Shown: piece after piece, positions 9,168-18,011 of the stretch
How positions within the stretch are numbered: the stretch's first letter is position 1
Layout: each line of letters starts with the position of its first letter
Assembly: GCA_045656705.1 (NCBI GenBank)
Contig: JAZORR010000035.1
Coordinates: forward strand, 1-64,000
DNA from: RGIG4576 sp045656705
GTDB taxonomy: Bacteria > Bacteroidota > Bacteroidia > Bacteroidales > Muribaculaceae
Direction: 5' to 3'
DNA length: 64,000 nt
The notes under the pieces: model-generated
Told to the model about the DNA's origin: nothing
Database searches by the model: none
Seen by the model: the letters and a program-made list of their open reading frames with translations, nothing else
Position numbers and translations under genes: made by a program

Positions 9168-9204
9168 AAAAATGCTATCCTTGAGGTGGGGATAGCATTT
9201 TTTT
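9168..9204. terminator. Intrinsic terminator between convergent serA and orphan gene
   Basis: The stem AAATGCTATCC pairs with GGATAGCATTT around a short loop, with A-runs and T-runs on both sides, so it can serve both directions. Confidence 0.9.
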
Positions 9205-9217
9205 GAGTATCATACAT

Positions 9218-9646
9218 CTATTTGAGAAAGCCTAAAATAGCCATCAAAGTTCCTCGCTCATTGAAAACATCAATAGAAGATATGTATTTAGGTACATCTT
9301 TCGTTTTTTCATCCTCCATTATAAACATTCCAGAAAGATATTCAGATTGATTAAGATAAGCATAGTTAGGTATTGATTTACCATAAGCCTCAGCTTCTTC
9401 AAGAGTATCAAATAGGCTTGTTTTAATAGGTCCTCCAAAACCGCCTTCTATAAGTTCTAAACGAGCTACTCCGTTTTCATTAATGACTATATCATATTCA
9501 TCATAGCCAGTAGAAATGCGATTCAAATCTTCAAACCACCAACCATTCTCAACACAAATTTCTTCAATTTGACTCCAATCTGGTTTTCCATTAAAAGAAT
9601 TAATAAATTCAACAAGATGTTCAATGTAATAAATAGTATCATGCAT
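9218..9646 (-). CDS. Hypothetical 142-residue protein
   Basis: A soluble acidic protein without signal peptide or membrane segment. It begins with a helical stretch and a Trp-rich segment (ENGWWFEDLNRIS, about 33-45), then has beta-like sequence. The arrangement recalls small cytoplasmic immunity-like or stress proteins, but I do not recognise a family. It has its own well-formed promoter (9702-9732) and shares the terminator at 9168-9204 with convergent serA, so it is a single-gene unit. Confidence 0.75.
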   Translation of the reverse strand: MHDTIYYIEHLVEFINSFNGKPDWSQIEEICVENGWWFEDLNRISTGYDEYDIVINENGVARLELIEGGFGGPIKTSLFDTLEEAEAYGKSIPNYAYLNQSEYLSGMFIMEDEKTKDVPKYISSIDVFNERGTLMAILGFLK

Positions 9647-9701
9647 TTTTTTGATTGCAGTATTTATCCTGTAGCAAGCAGTTCTATTTTATTCCTCAAT
9701 A

Positions 9702-9732
9702 CAAATATACGAAATAAATACCAAACTACAAA
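9702..9732 (-). promoter_or_regulatory. Promoter of the 142-residue protein gene
   Basis: On the minus strand TTTG (9732-9729), 19 bases, TATATTTG (9709-9702). The spacing and both boxes match the Bacteroidetes consensus. The -33 box overlaps the terminator of the upstream cassette. Confidence 0.8.
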
Positions 9733-9766
9733 AAAAGTGCGCCAAAACTTTGTTCTGACGCACCTT
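9729..9766 (-). terminator. Terminator of the secreted-protein cassette
   Basis: On the minus strand AAGGTGCG pairs with CGCACTT across a loop of about 18 bases, followed by a run of seven T. Confidence 0.8.
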
Positions 9767-9791
9767 TGATAAAATGTATGTATCTACCAAA

Positions 9792-11003
9792 TTATGGTTG
9801 TTTTCTTGTTATCTTTTCAAGTTCATTCAAAGGAAGATAACTACCCTTCAAATATTCAATCATATATAGAGCTTGATACCATCCATCATTAGCTGCAACA
9901 CCAGTTGAGTTGTAAGCACCGATTATTACTTCAGGGAAAGCAATATATCCATCTTCAACATACAATGGCACATAACCAGAAGAGTATAGTGTAGAACCAT
10001 TATCTGTACCAGCCAAAATAAGATTATATTTTTGTCCTGCACCACCATATAAGCATTGACCTAATTCAATCATCCATTGACTTGATTCATCATCATATAT
10101 TGCATAAACCGGATTTACTCCTGTAGCTGCCAATCCCGGAATCATAATTACTGGTTGAATCCAAATCTTCTTTGCATCAGCAGAATCGCGTGTTACTGTG
10201 ATTGTCCAATTTTCATCAGGTTCACCTTCAAATGCACTTGGAGCATAAGCAGCATAAGTACCTTCAAGTTTATTCATTTCCTTTGCAGTGGCGATACACA
10301 TCTCACCATTAACTGTTTCGAAATATAGATTTTCTGCTTGCACATAGTAAGGTTCACTTCCATCCTTCATATGAAGATATACCTTTGGAGCTGATGATTG
10401 CTTAGTAAGCTTAATATCATACAATGCTTGATACCACCATTCGTTACCAATAGCATTACCTACACCAAGAATATAAGAATTATCAAATGTAATAGATTGG
10501 CCATCAGCAGACACAGTCAAAGTCAATGAACCTGCAGTATCAATTTTTGAACCATCAGTCGAACGTCCAAGAATCATATTATACTTTCCTTCAACTTTGA
10601 AAAGCGTTTGTCCCATAGGAAGACTCAATGCCCCTTTTGTTGCATCATAAGTAGCATATACAGGACTAATTTCAGCAGCTGTCAAACCACCAAAAATTTC
10701 TATTGGATGTATCCACACCTTATTGGCATCTGTTGCATCCGCAGTAATTTCAATTACCCATTCTTCATTAGGTTGACCTTGAAATGCACTCTTAGCAAAT
10801 GCATCATAAGTACCCACGAGTTCGCTTGCCGAAGCCACAGCCTTTGCCACGGGAGCTTTTGACATCTTGTTCATTTGCTTTTTTGTATCCAATTTCACCT
10901 TTGGCTTAAATTCCTTCAATTCGCCAGTGATAGGACGCATTTCTGCTTGCATTGTTAATACCGAGCACAATGCAATAGTAAGAAGTGTATATATCTTTTT
11001 CAT
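9792..11003 (-). CDS. Secreted two-domain repeat protein (cassette B, large)
   Basis: A 403-residue exported protein of unknown function with signal peptide MKKIYTLLTIALCSVLTMQA. It contains two homologous domains of about 140 residues (about 62-205 and 242-385). Both start L(V/E)GTY, share an AF(Q/E)GxPxExW stretch, a KxWIxP motif, PVYAxYD, and end WYQALYxI. The linker includes YYVQAENLYFETVNGEMCIA, resembling a segment of the neighbouring small proteins. The C-terminus is LNELEKITRKQP. The predicted fold is beta-rich, perhaps lipocalin-like; that is inference. It follows the small gene at 11010 by 6 bases, and the pair is a diverged copy of the pair at 11613-13254. Confidence 0.8.
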   Translation of the reverse strand: MKKIYTLLTIALCSVLTMQAEMRPITGELKEFKPKVKLDTKKQMNKMSKAPVAKAVASASELVGTYDAFAKSAFQGQPNEEWVIEITADATDANKVWIHPIEIFGGLTAAEISPVYATYDATKGALSLPMGQTLFKVEGKYNMILGRSTDGSKIDTAGSLTLTVSADGQSITFDNSYILGVGNAIGNEWWYQALYDIKLTKQSSAPKVYLHMKDGSEPYYVQAENLYFETVNGEMCIATAKEMNKLEGTYAAYAPSAFEGEPDENWTITVTRDSADAKKIWIQPVIMIPGLAATGVNPVYAIYDDESSQWMIELGQCLYGGAGQKYNLILAGTDNGSTLYSSGYVPLYVEDGYIAFPEVIIGAYNSTGVAANDGWYQALYMIEYLKGSYLPLNELEKITRKQP

Positions 11004-11009
11004 AGCATT

Positions 11010-11480
11010 TTATTTTTTAACGAATTTAACTGTAGTTTTATTCACTTGTAACACATACATTCCAGCTGGTAAGTGTGCTACACCAATACGAACATTTTCA
11101 GCTGAAAGTTCTGCTTGAGCTACCAATGCACCATCCAAAGCGAAAACCTTTGCTGTAACATTCTCACGCAAACCTTTCAAATTTAGTTCAGCAACCACAG
11201 GATTAGGGAAAACCGACACATCAAATGCATCATTTTTCAATTCATCGACTGCAGATACAGGTTCACTACTAAAAGTAGCTTCCATGACAGAGGCAATCAC
11301 TGCACCGTCCTTCTTAACTATTGAAAACTCTTCTGAGTTATCCACAAATAGCATATATTCAACTTCAGACACAGCAACAGATTGCTTTCCGTCAGCTACT
11401 ACATACCATTGTGTTTGTGCCGAAACGCGACAAATGCATAGCATTATAAAGGCACAGCATAAAAGTAATTTTTTGTTCAT
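11010..11480 (-). CDS. Small secreted protein with T9SS-type C-terminal domain (cassette B)
   Basis: A 156-residue protein with signal peptide ending near SAQ22. A short domain follows with the pattern VAVSEVEYMLFVDNSEEFSIV. From about residue 85 it has a type A sorting-domain pattern: VFPNPV, VFALDGALV, LPAGMYVLQV and the basic end VKFVKK. Such tails direct export by the type IX system and are normally found on much larger cargo. It is the first gene of its cassette, with promoter boxes at 11551-11580 and a leader of about 70 bases. Its function is unknown. Confidence 0.8.
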   Translation of the reverse strand: MNKKLLLCCAFIMLCICRVSAQTQWYVVADGKQSVAVSEVEYMLFVDNSEEFSIVKKDGAVIASVMEATFSSEPVSAVDELKNDAFDVSVFPNPVVAELNLKGLRENVTAKVFALDGALVAQAELSAENVRIGVAHLPAGMYVLQVNKTTVKFVKK

Positions 11481-11550
11481 AAATAGATTGTTTTTAGGTT
11501 TATAAAATTCATTAAAATAGCATATTTTAATTATATATTCTATTTTTATT

Positions 11551-11580
11551 CAAAATTATACAAAAAATATATTCCTACAA
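11551..11580 (-). promoter_or_regulatory. Promoter of secreted cassette B
   Basis: On the minus strand TTG (11580-11578), 19 bases, TAATTTTG (11558-11551). This implies that cassette B is transcribed independently of cassette A. Confidence 0.65.
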
Positions 11581-11612
11581 TTATTTTTCACGTTAATAAA
11601 TGTTAACCAGCG

Positions 11613-12785
11613 CTATCTTGTTATTTTTTCTACATTAGAAAGAGGAACCACCACCACTGTAAACTTTTCAAACGATACTTTATCAAGAGCCTTATACCAA
11701 TTTCCGGTCTTCAAATCATAAGCACCAAACAAGCCATTCAGAACCACAGATTCTTCAATAATTATGTCGCTTGAAGTATCAACATATGTACCTCCCTTTT
11801 TCATATACGCCAATACAATATGGAAAGCATTGTCTTCATCACCATAAATTGTTTGACCTAATTTTAAAGTAATCTTATTAGAGTTTTCATCGCAATTAGC
11901 ATATATTGGTTTGATATGTCCTCTTCCAAGTCCTTCTATTCTGAAAATTGGATGTATTCTAAGCATTTGAGTATCTTCTTTATCACGCGAAACCGCAATT
12001 TGCCAAGATTCCTCATTTTTACCATCAAACAAATTCACTCCAGTCACCATGTATTTACCCTCAAACTTATCATAAACATAATTCTCTATTTCGGTAACAC
12101 AAAGTTCACCATTTACTCTATTGAAATAAATCTGCTCTGCATTTATACAATGCACACTATTATCAAATTCATAAACATAAGCTTGAGGTACAATTTTATC
12201 GTAAGTGATATCAAGCAACACATCATACCACCATTGGTTAGTGGTAACATTACCTATACCCACATACTTCATTGATTCAAAACTAATACTCTTTTTATTA
12301 TTATCTACATATAGAATAATATCCCCTTCTACATCTACTTTTTCACCATCTACAGAACTTCCTATCACTATATCGCTTCCAACTTCTACACAATAAAGAA
12401 TTTGTCCCATAGGCAAAATTAATCTACTATTCAACAAATCCACATTTGCATACACGGCATTAATAGATTTATCCACAAACTCAAATACTGGAGTAATCCA
12501 CACCTTATTAATATCGTTTTCATCAGCAACGATTTCCACCTTCCAATTTTTCTCACCTTGAAAAGCACTCACACCAGAAGCCACATATTCACCCACAATG
12601 TTATCGATACACAAAGAAGATTTTATAGGTTTTCTCAAAGCAAAATCAGATGCAACATTATCTTCATAAGGTTGTAGCTTACCACAAAAAGTAACTGATG
12701 TTATATTCCACTCATTATTTTGAGCAGAAATTGCAAATATAGAACTAATTAGCACAAATAATGATATATTAAACCTTTTCATCAC
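11613..12785 (-). CDS. Secreted two-domain repeat protein (cassette A, large)
   Basis: A 390-residue paralogue of the protein at 9792-11003. It has a signal peptide (about 1-21) and two repeat domains starting VGEYVASGVSAFQG and FEGKYMVTGVNLFDG, each with a KxWITP/LRIHP-type motif, LxLGQxIY and a WY(D/K)xLxxxxF/Y end. The C-terminus LSNVEKITR matches the paralogue's LNELEKITR. It starts one base after the stop of the small gene at 12787, so translation is probably coupled. It is more divergent in sequence than copy B; the function is unknown. Confidence 0.78.
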   Translation of the reverse strand: MMKRFNISLFVLISSIFAISAQNNEWNITSVTFCGKLQPYEDNVASDFALRKPIKSSLCIDNIVGEYVASGVSAFQGEKNWKVEIVADENDINKVWITPVFEFVDKSINAVYANVDLLNSRLILPMGQILYCVEVGSDIVIGSSVDGEKVDVEGDIILYVDNNKKSISFESMKYVGIGNVTTNQWWYDVLLDITYDKIVPQAYVYEFDNSVHCINAEQIYFNRVNGELCVTEIENYVYDKFEGKYMVTGVNLFDGKNEESWQIAVSRDKEDTQMLRIHPIFRIEGLGRGHIKPIYANCDENSNKITLKLGQTIYGDEDNAFHIVLAYMKKGGTYVDTSSDIIIEESVVLNGLFGAYDLKTGNWYKALDKVSFEKFTVVVVPLSNVEKITR

Positions 12786-12786
12786 A

Positions 12787-13254
12787 CTACTTCTTTATAA
12801 ATTTCACATTCACAGAATTTACACTTATAATATAAGCACCCGACGATAAGTGTGACACATCAATCGTAGCATAGGCATCCACTTTATCTTTGTCCACCAT
12901 CAATTCCCCACTTAATGTATATATTTGTATGCGAGAATTATTTGGAAGTCTGCTCAATTTTATAGAAGATTCCACCAATCTTCCAAACATAGCCATTTCA
13001 TATGACTCTACATTTATGCTTTTCACAGCACAAGCCTCATCATTGGTAAATCTCAATTCTCTAAGCGAAGCAACAACACTTCCATCTTTATTAACTACCG
13101 AAAACAAGTTCTCATCGTCTATAACAAACATATATGCAATCTCTTCCACATCTACATAATGCTCATTATCCCCGATTAAAAACCATCTATCTTGTGCCGA
13201 TATGCACATCGCACAAAACATTAGCGAAACATAGGTTAAAAAAATCTTCTTCAT
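12787..13254 (-). CDS. Small secreted protein with degenerate T9SS-type tail (cassette A)
   Basis: A 155-residue paralogue of the small protein at 11010-11480, with a signal peptide ending near SAQ21. The N-terminal domain has the same YVDVEEIAYMFVIDDENLFSVV pattern split by Val and Tyr residues. The C-terminal part keeps IYTLSGELM, LSSGAYIISV and the basic end VKFIKK. The PNP motif of the sorting domain is replaced by FGR, so the domain looks degenerate. It is the first gene of cassette A and lies directly below the nhaA terminator. No convincing promoter was found in the short gap, so it may depend on read-through or on a promoter within the 3' end of nhaA. Confidence 0.78.
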   Translation of the reverse strand: MKKIFLTYVSLMFCAMCISAQDRWFLIGDNEHYVDVEEIAYMFVIDDENLFSVVNKDGSVVASLRELRFTNDEACAVKSINVESYEMAMFGRLVESSIKLSRLPNNSRIQIYTLSGELMVDKDKVDAYATIDVSHLSSGAYIISVNSVNVKFIKK

Positions 13255-13265
13255 CTTAAAAACTG

Positions 13266-13300
13266 AAATATGGGGAACTTATAAAAATCCCCCATATTTT
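13266..13300 (-). terminator. Terminator downstream of nhaA
   Basis: AAATATGGGG pairs with CCCCATATTT around a 13-base loop, followed on the minus strand by a T-rich stretch. Confidence 0.75.
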
Positions 13301-13327
13301 ATATTTACATTATTGTATTTTATTCCA

Positions 13328-14668
13328 TTACTTATCCTTTGACAACACCTTCGATAGATAAGTGTAACCCAAGAAACCAGAAAGCAACGAACCAATCAAG
13401 ATACCCAATTTAGCATCGTTGAGAATAGTAGCAAATTCTGCACCTCCATATGACAATGTTGCGATAAACAACGATACGGTGAACCCAATACCACCAAGCA
13501 TTGCCACACCACCAAGCATCTTCCAGTTACTACCTGTAGGTCGTGGAGCAATACCCATCTTGATTGCTGCCCATGAGAACGAGAAGATACCCACAAACTT
13601 ACCTATCACAAGACCACAAATCACAGCCAAACCTACACCACTATACACTGCAGATAGACTCATTCCTTCAAATATCACACCTGCATTGGCAAATGCAAAT
13701 AGAGGTATAATAATATAATTCACTAATGATTGTAGAGAATCTTCAAGATCTTGAAGAGGAGAAATCACCTTATCAGAAGCCGACTCCATTTCTTTCAACC
13801 AGTCAATTTGTTCCTTAGACAAAAATCTACTATCAAGCACTCTTGACGATTCATTATCAGAGAACTTATTCAATCTGTCGCGCATCGTATTGATATAATT
13901 GCCTGATTCAAATCTTGGAGTTGCAGGCACACAGAAAGCTACAATCACACCGGCAATAGTAGCGTGAATACCAGAATTTAAGAACAAATACCACACCACA
14001 GCACCAAGACCTAAATAGAATAATTTATTCTTAATTTTCCATACATTAGCACCAATTAGGAGCAATGCAATCACTGCCAATGAGTATAATAGCATCATGT
14101 AATTAATATCGCTTGAATAGAAAATTGCAATCACCATAATACCACCAATATCGTCAACCACAGCAAGTGTAGTCAAAAACACTTTCAATGATAATGGGAC
14201 ACGACTTCCAAGCATTGCCAATACTCCAAGCGAAAATGCAATATCTGTAGCCATAGGGATTGCACATCCATTTGCATAGTCACTGCCATAAGCAAGAGAA
14301 AAGAATACAATCACAGGCACAATCATACCACCACATGCGCCAATGATAGGCAATAAAGCCTTACGCACTGAAGCCAATTCTCCAATAAGCACTTCACGCT
14401 TAATCTCAAGTCCTACAGTGAAGAAGAAAACAACCATCAATGCATCATTAATGAATTGCATCAATGTCATTGTATGCCCATTGTGACTAAACACATTAAA
14501 ACCACCTACTTCAAGCGAAACAGGTAGTTCCCACAATTTCTTATACCATTCTCCAAGGACTGGCATATTAGCAATCAACAAAGCTAAAACTGTGGCCACA
14601 ATCAAAATATTGCCACCTTCAGCAAATTTTTTAATAATTTTTTTGGTTGAATAGAAAACCTTTTCCAT
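13328..14668 (-). CDS. nhaA: Na+/H+ antiporter NhaA
   Basis: Inner-membrane electrogenic antiporter that exports Na+ in exchange for H+. The catalytic aspartate pair is D172-D173 in LAVVDDIGGIM, and the proton/sodium path segment ATDIAFSLGVLAMLG is present (about 140-154). The protein has about twelve hydrophobic segments in 446 residues. A charged loop of about 60 residues (about 255-315) separates two halves, as in the longer bacterial NhaA forms. It is the last of four closely spaced minus-strand genes with the MBL hydrolase, rsmG and a DUF3298 lipoprotein, and is followed by a terminator. Confidence 0.97.
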   Translation of the reverse strand: MEKVFYSTKKIIKKFAEGGNILIVATVLALLIANMPVLGEWYKKLWELPVSLEVGGFNVFSHNGHTMTLMQFINDALMVVFFFTVGLEIKREVLIGELASVRKALLPIIGACGGMIVPVIVFFSLAYGSDYANGCAIPMATDIAFSLGVLAMLGSRVPLSLKVFLTTLAVVDDIGGIMVIAIFYSSDINYMMLLYSLAVIALLLIGANVWKIKNKLFYLGLGAVVWYLFLNSGIHATIAGVIVAFCVPATPRFESGNYINTMRDRLNKFSDNESSRVLDSRFLSKEQIDWLKEMESASDKVISPLQDLEDSLQSLVNYIIIPLFAFANAGVIFEGMSLSAVYSGVGLAVICGLVIGKFVGIFSFSWAAIKMGIAPRPTGSNWKMLGGVAMLGGIGFTVSLFIATLSYGGAEFATILNDAKLGILIGSLLSGFLGYTYLSKVLSKDK

Positions 14669-14686
14669 AAGTAATAATTTCTGTAT

Positions 14687-15340
14687 TTATTTTTTGTAAT
14701 TTCTCAAGAATGGATTGCAATCTCGTTCATCTTCAACACTTGTAGAAGCACCATGTCCAGGATGCAATACTGTTTCACTCGGCAAAGTTAAAACTTTTGT
14801 TTGTATTTTTTCTATTAATGTTTGAAAATCTCCACCACTGAGGTCGGTTCGCCCAATACTTCCTTCGAAAATAGTATCACCCACAAGAGCAAAACCCGAT
14901 TCTGGCAAATAATACACTACACCACCCTTACTATGTCCTGGTGTGTGGAGTACATGTATTTCTTCATTATTTAATTGTATCACATCTCCATCTTTCACCA
15001 TATCGGTAAGTGTGAATGGTTTCACTGGATAAGGAAGGCTGAACATATCTGCTTGCAAGCTTAAACGTTCGCCCCATGGTATATCATCGGCATGACCATA
15101 TACTTTACAAGCAAATTCATCAGTAAGCCATCCTACACCAAGCACATGGTCCACATGTTGGTGTGTAAGAAGTATCATTTTTAAAGTAAGGTCATTTTCT
15201 TGCAAAAATCGTTTTACCTTGTCCACGTCTTCTTCGCATTCCATTCCAGGATCTACAATTGCAGCCTCCTTCCCGTCTTCGTCCCATAGAATAAATGTAT
15301 TCTCACGAAACAAATTAAATATCATCCTTGCTATCTTCAT
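14687..15340 (-). CDS. Metallo-beta-lactamase fold hydrolase, GloB-like
   Basis: A 217-residue cytoplasmic metallohydrolase. The metal motif is T-H60-x-H62-x-D64-H65, followed by HTPGHSKGG (about 130-138), the bridging Asp in LVGDTIFEGSIGRTD, and HPGHG near the C-terminus. The family includes hydroxyacylglutathione hydrolases and persulfide dioxygenases. The substrate cannot be assigned from sequence, and the long C-terminal glyoxalase II domain is absent. It lies between rsmG (14-base gap) and nhaA (18-base gap). Confidence 0.92.
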   Translation of the reverse strand: MKIARMIFNLFRENTFILWDEDGKEAAIVDPGMECEEDVDKVKRFLQENDLTLKMILLTHQHVDHVLGVGWLTDEFACKVYGHADDIPWGERLSLQADMFSLPYPVKPFTLTDMVKDGDVIQLNNEEIHVLHTPGHSKGGVVYYLPESGFALVGDTIFEGSIGRTDLSGGDFQTLIEKIQTKVLTLPSETVLHPGHGASTSVEDERDCNPFLRNYKK

Positions 15341-15354
15341 AGTTTCATCTATGA

Positions 15355-15984
15355 TTATATAAGTTGCACATACACCACCTTCTTGGTGTCATAAAATTCC
15401 TCCTTGAAGTAGTCTTTAAGGTCGGCAAGCATTGCCATCTTCTTATATTTTTTTACTTCAGCTTGCAAATCGCCTCCTTTTAGACAAATCAATCCATTTG
15501 GCAAAGCATTGATGCAAGTACGCGACACACTGCGACGCACCACCTGTACAAGGTCATCAAGTTCCATCACAGCACGACTCACCACAAAGTCAAAAGTACC
15601 TTTCACTTCTTTCACATCTCCGTGCTGAGTTGTTACATTTTTCAACCCTATGCGTTCTGCTATATCCTGAGCTACCTTGATTTTTTTACCTATTCTATCC
15701 ACTAAATGGAAATGTACATTAGGAAACATAATAGCCAAAGGAATACCAGGAAAACCTCCACCAGTACCCATATCAAGCACCTTTGAGCCATCCTTAAAAT
15801 CAGTAAACTTAGCAATACCCAATGAGTGCAAGATATGATTTACATATAAGTTTTCAATATCTTTTCTTGAAATCACATTGATTTTCTCGTTCCATTCCGG
15901 ATATAAAACGCCCAATTGCTCAAACTGACTTATTTGTTCATCGGTCAAACCACTAAAATATTTCTTTATTACTTCAATGCCCAT
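15355..15984 (-). CDS. rsmG: 16S rRNA m7G527 methyltransferase
   Basis: SAM-dependent methylation of G527 in 16S rRNA; loss gives low-level streptomycin resistance in other bacteria. The SAM loop VLDMGTGGGFPGIPLAI (about 69-85), the region NEKINVISRKDIENLYVNHILHSL (split around Asn/Arg) and FDFVVSRAVMEL are family signatures. The 209-residue length is standard. Operonic with the DUF3298 gene upstream (20-base gap) and the MBL hydrolase downstream. Confidence 0.96.
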   Translation of the reverse strand: MGIEVIKKYFSGLTDEQISQFEQLGVLYPEWNEKINVISRKDIENLYVNHILHSLGIAKFTDFKDGSKVLDMGTGGGFPGIPLAIMFPNVHFHLVDRIGKKIKVAQDIAERIGLKNVTTQHGDVKEVKGTFDFVVSRAVMELDDLVQVVRRSVSRTCINALPNGLICLKGGDLQAEVKKYKKMAMLADLKDYFKEEFYDTKKVVYVQLI

Positions 15985-16004
15985 AATATATCTTCATTAA
16001 TATT

Positions 16005-16802
16005 TTATCTGCTTTTTCTTATATCATCTAATGCAAGCGATATTTTCACCTCACCAAATATAGATAGCTCTCTTGGATAATAACTCCAAACCACACTATC
16101 ACCTATTATATAAAAGTTGTCACTTACTTCAAGATTGTCTATATTATAAAATCCCATATCAGCAAGTTCATCATTATTTTTTGCACCATAATCCTTCAGC
16201 AGTTTAGCATCTAACATATTTGGCAGATTTGAGATACTCTCTTCATCAATAATATCGCTCAACTTCAAAGATTTCATCTCAGAAAGATCAAACACACTAT
16301 ATATTGATTTCACATTTCTTATTTCATCACAAATAGTAACATCTTCCACCTTGCAATAACTCAAAATCACACCATTATTATATATAGGTGTAATTTTCAC
16401 AGAAATATTACAATGAGCCAAACCTTGTTCCACAATCAAGTCATCTTCATCTATAAGACTTTTACAAGTTTCAGCAATCTTTCTTTCGACATATAGAGGA
16501 AAAGCTGTTGCAAGCGAAACACTATCGGCATTCACACCAAGAACATTTTGAGCAAATAATTTATGCAATTGCTCTGTTTTATCCTTTTCACGAAAATGTT
16601 TTGGATAAGTAATTTGTACTTTTGCATCCAATTTTATCACAGAATCTTTTCCAATAAAATAACCTGTAGTATCATCTATAGAAATTGTGGCCATTTCTAT
16701 AGTGTCGGATACGCATTCCACACTTTCGTATTTATCACTTGATGTGCAAGCCGTCCATAAGATGGTAAATATAAAAACTATATGTACAAATATTTTCTTC
16801 AT
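16005..16802 (-). CDS. DUF3298/RsiV-like lipoprotein
   Basis: A 265-residue protein with lipoprotein signal MKKIFVHIVFIFTILWTAC (Cys19), so it is probably anchored in an envelope membrane. The body, with YPKHF and the C-terminal FYIIGDSVVWSYYPRELS, matches DUF3298/DUF4163-type proteins related to the extracellular part of the anti-sigma factor RsiV. No anti-sigma or membrane-spanning segment is present, so a regulatory role is not implied. It heads the four-gene run with rsmG, the MBL hydrolase and nhaA. Confidence 0.8.
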   Translation of the reverse strand: MKKIFVHIVFIFTILWTACTSSDKYESVECVSDTIEMATISIDDTTGYFIGKDSVIKLDAKVQITYPKHFREKDKTEQLHKLFAQNVLGVNADSVSLATAFPLYVERKIAETCKSLIDEDDLIVEQGLAHCNISVKITPIYNNGVILSYCKVEDVTICDEIRNVKSIYSVFDLSEMKSLKLSDIIDEESISNLPNMLDAKLLKDYGAKNNDELADMGFYNIDNLEVSDNFYIIGDSVVWSYYPRELSIFGEVKISLALDDIRKSR

Positions 16803-16963
16803 CTGAGTTTGATTTTAGCAACACAGGAAACCAAAGCATCCATAATTAAGGAGTAAAATTAACCTAATATTTTAAAATACGCAAATTAAGAGAAATTCTT
16901 TTTTCTATTTACACCGCAAAAAGCTCATTTTTCAAGAATTACGTAAAATATTTCGTAAAATCT

Positions 16964-16994
16964 ATTGCTATGTCAGATTTTTTTCGTACTTTTG
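16964..16994 (+). promoter_or_regulatory. Promoter of the rplM-rpsI operon
   Basis: ATTG (16964-16967), 19 bases, TACTTTTG (16987-16994). Transcription should start near 17000, giving a leader of about 105 bases before rplM. Confidence 0.8.
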
Positions 16995-16999
16995 CAAGC

Positions 17000-17105
17000 C
17001 GATTATATCCAAAATATTTAGCACTCGCGGACACAAGGAAACTTTTGGCCGAGTTTTATTTTGTGTTTCGGAGTAATTATTTAACTATTAATCAGGAATT
17101 TAAAA
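17000..17105 (+). promoter_or_regulatory. Structured rplM leader, candidate uL13 autoregulatory element
   Basis: ACTCG (17023-17027) can pair with CGAGT (17050-17054), enclosing CAAG-GAAA-CTT with a GNRA-type tetraloop (17034-17044). ACACAA (17031-17036) is also complementary to TTGTGT (17061-17066), giving a competing or pseudoknot pairing. There is no T-run, so this is not a terminator. A structured leader before rplM suggests feedback by uL13. The rest of 16803-16963 shows nothing distinctive. Confidence 0.55.
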
Positions 17106-17585
17106 GTGGATACTTTAAGTTACAAGACTGTCTCAGTAAAGGCTGAAGACGCAAAAAAAGAATGGGTAGTTATTGACGCTACCGACCAAATTTTAGGTCG
17201 CCTTTGTGCAAAGGTTGCTAAAATTCTTCGTGGTAAGTACAAAGCTTGCTACACTCCTCATGTTGATTGCGGTGACAATGTAATCATTATCAACGCAGAC
17301 AAGGTTGCTTTAACAGGCAAAAAGTGGAATGACCGCATCTACTATTCTTATACTGGTTACCCAGGCGGACAACGCTCGGCTACTCCAGCTATCTTGAAGA
17401 TGAAGGCTGAAACTTACAAGCTTAAGGCAGGTATCAACCCATTGTTCATCAAAGTTCTTAAGGGTATGCTTCCAAAGAATCGTCTTGGAGCTCAACTTAT
17501 CAAGAACGTACACGTGTATAATGGTTCTGAGCACCCACATGAAGCTCAAACTCCAAAAGTAATCGATATCAACAAACTTAAATAA
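17106..17585 (+). CDS. rplM: 50S ribosomal protein uL13
   Basis: Large-subunit protein. The GTG start gives MDTLSYKTVSVKAEDAKKEW, the usual Bacteroidales N-terminus. Conserved segments are QILGRLCAKVAKILRGKYK, DCGDNVIIINADKVALTGKK, and GMLPKNRLGAQLIKNVHVY. At 159 residues it is slightly longer than the standard form of about 150. Codon use is strongly biased. rpsI follows after 11 bases, the usual rplM-rpsI pair. Confidence 0.98.
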   Translation: MDTLSYKTVSVKAEDAKKEWVVIDATDQILGRLCAKVAKILRGKYKACYTPHVDCGDNVIIINADKVALTGKKWNDRIYYSYTGYPGGQRSATPAILKMKAETYKLKAGINPLFIKVLKGMLPKNRLGAQLIKNVHVYNGSEHPHEAQTPKVIDINKLK

Positions 17586-17596
17586 GATAGAGGAAT

Positions 17597-17983
17597 ATGG
17601 AACAAATTAATGCAGTAGGACGCCGTAAAGCGGCTATCGCTCGTGTTTTCGTAAAAGAAGGTAATGGCGAAATCACAATCAACAAACGCTCACTTGAAAC
17701 ATATTTCCCATCTTCAATCCTTCAATTCATCGTTAAGCAACCTCTTGCTCTTCTCGATGTAGTTGGAAAATATGACATCAAAGTAAACCTATGTGGTGGT
17801 GGTTACAAGGGTCAAGCTGAAGCTCTTCGCCTTGGTATCGCTCGTGCATTGGTTAAAATCAACGCTGAAGACAAGGCAGCTCTTCGTGCAGCAGGTTTCG
17901 TAACTCGCGACCCTCGTGCTGTAGAACGCAAGAAGCCAGGTCAACCAAAGGCGCGCAAAAGATTCCAATTCAGCAAGCGTTAA
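17597..17983 (+). CDS. rpsI: 30S ribosomal protein uS9
   Basis: Small-subunit protein whose C-terminal tail reaches the P-site tRNA. It shows the N-terminal GRRKAAIARVFV, the central GGGYKGQAEALRLGIARAL, and the basic tail KARKRFQFSKR. The 128-residue length is standard. It is second in the rplM operon; the rpsB leader begins just downstream with no clear terminator between them. Confidence 0.98.
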   Translation: MEQINAVGRRKAAIARVFVKEGNGEITINKRSLETYFPSSILQFIVKQPLALLDVVGKYDIKVNLCGGGYKGQAEALRLGIARALVKINAEDKAALRAAGFVTRDPRAVERKKPGQPKARKRFQFSKR

Positions 17984-18011
17984 TATTTATTTTTATTATC
18001 TCATTGCTTAA

